In this document: piece by piece, positions 52,874 through 53,016 of the stretch
Position numbering within the stretch: position 1 is the first letter of the stretch
Layout of the letters: each line of letters starts with the position of its first letter
NCBI GenBank assembly: GCA_035626515.1
Contig: DASPNM010000015.1
Coordinates: forward strand, 1 to 53,016
Length of the DNA: 53,016 nt
From: DASPNM01 sp035626515
GTDB lineage: Bacteria; Bacteroidota; Bacteroidia; Chitinophagales; Chitinophagaceae
Direction of reading: 5' to 3'
Notes under the pieces: generated by a model
What the model saw: only the letters and a program-made list of their open reading frames with translations
Database searches by the model: none
Told to the model about the DNA's origin: nothing
Translations under genes and position numbers: made by a program

Positions 52874-53016
52874 TCAACGAGTCACCACTACGTGGCCGGT
52901 TCCGATCTTGGTTCCGCCCACATCCACTACTTCCACCAGGTATACGCCGCTTTCAGCCTTGCTCAGGTCCACCCGGATGCTGTGGTACTGGATACCGGTC
53001 GTCACATCCTGCTGGT
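52874..53016 (-). CDS. T9SS type A cargo protein, C-terminal end (5' part outside window)
   Basis: The minus strand is open from the window edge to a TGA at 52876-52874. The 46 visible residues end a type A sorting domain: HSIRVDLSKAESGVYLVEV, then GGTKIGTGHVVVTR. The SGVYLVEV strand and the short closing strand are typical of this domain. Its head domain is beyond the window. It is a further T9SS cargo gene and not clearly a close copy of the three at 23758-35489. Confidence 0.8.
   Translation of the reverse strand, partial: QQDVTTGIQYHSIRVDLSKAESGVYLVEVVDVGGTKIGTGHVVVTR

Noticed and set aside
1..53016. tRNA, rRNA, insertion sequence, prophage or restriction/defence genes
   Set aside because: None could be seen in the gaps or among the coding sequences.

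Overview
This window is a stretch of chromosome from a Bacteroidota bacterium, most likely class Chitinophagia (Chitinophagaceae-like). The evidence is six type IX secretion system (T9SS) cargo proteins with type A or type B C-terminal sorting domains, a T9SS Plug protein, a TamL-type outer-membrane lipoprotein, a long NusB, a fused SecDF, and repeated TAnnTTTG promoter elements, the Bacteroidota -7 consensus. No phage, insertion sequence, CRISPR array, tRNA or rRNA gene was seen. Base composition looks uniform and I see no sign of recent transfer.

Layout. 1-3370: tail of a T9SS cargo gene with a terminator, a small secreted protein, a transaldolase-like aldolase, the small SRP RNA, and the T9SS Plug (DUF5103). 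3425-8503: a LolC/E-type permease, a SpoU-family rRNA methyltransferase, TamL and TruB, arranged in convergent pairs whose 3' ends overlap. 8516-14660: a compact operon DUF58 / MoxR ATPase / DUF4350 / DUF4129 / SpoIIM, transcribed leftward and divergent from an RDD membrane protein. 14661-19257: a small membrane protein, ProS, a Ser/Gly-tailed lipoprotein and a FadL-like porin. 19335-23682: a T9SS type B cargo protein, an ABC-F ATPase with one degenerate ATP site, and a rhomboid protease.

23758-35489 is the most distinctive region. Three giant T9SS type A cargo genes lie head to tail: an M36 metallopeptidase, a protein with a non-peptidase head that looks like a beta-propeller, and a reprolysin-like metallopeptidase. 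All three end in arrays of the same Ig-like module (4, 5 and 3 copies), a Cys-less Ig-like module and closely similar sorting domains. This looks like a family grown by duplication and module exchange.

35724-43464: groES-groEL, then nusB - DUF1573 lipoprotein - yajC - coaE - lipoprotein, then an aminotransferase and a class A beta-lactamase-like lipoprotein. 43555-52807: secDF, an IscA/HesB protein, a membrane-anchored unknown, a methylmalonyl-CoA mutase large subunit lacking the B12 domain, a GT22-type mannosyltransferase and a class C-like serine hydrolase. The window ends inside another T9SS cargo gene on the minus strand.

How it fits together. Much of the window serves the cell envelope and export: SecDF and YajC at the inner membrane, LolC-like and TamL for lipoproteins and the outer membrane, Plug for T9SS, and cargo proteins for that route. 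The most useful regulatory observation is that the SRP RNA 5' end lies about 5 nt from its TAnnTTTG box. Applying that spacing to truB, the class A-like hydrolase and iscA predicts leaders of about 0-2 nt, that is, leaderless mRNAs.
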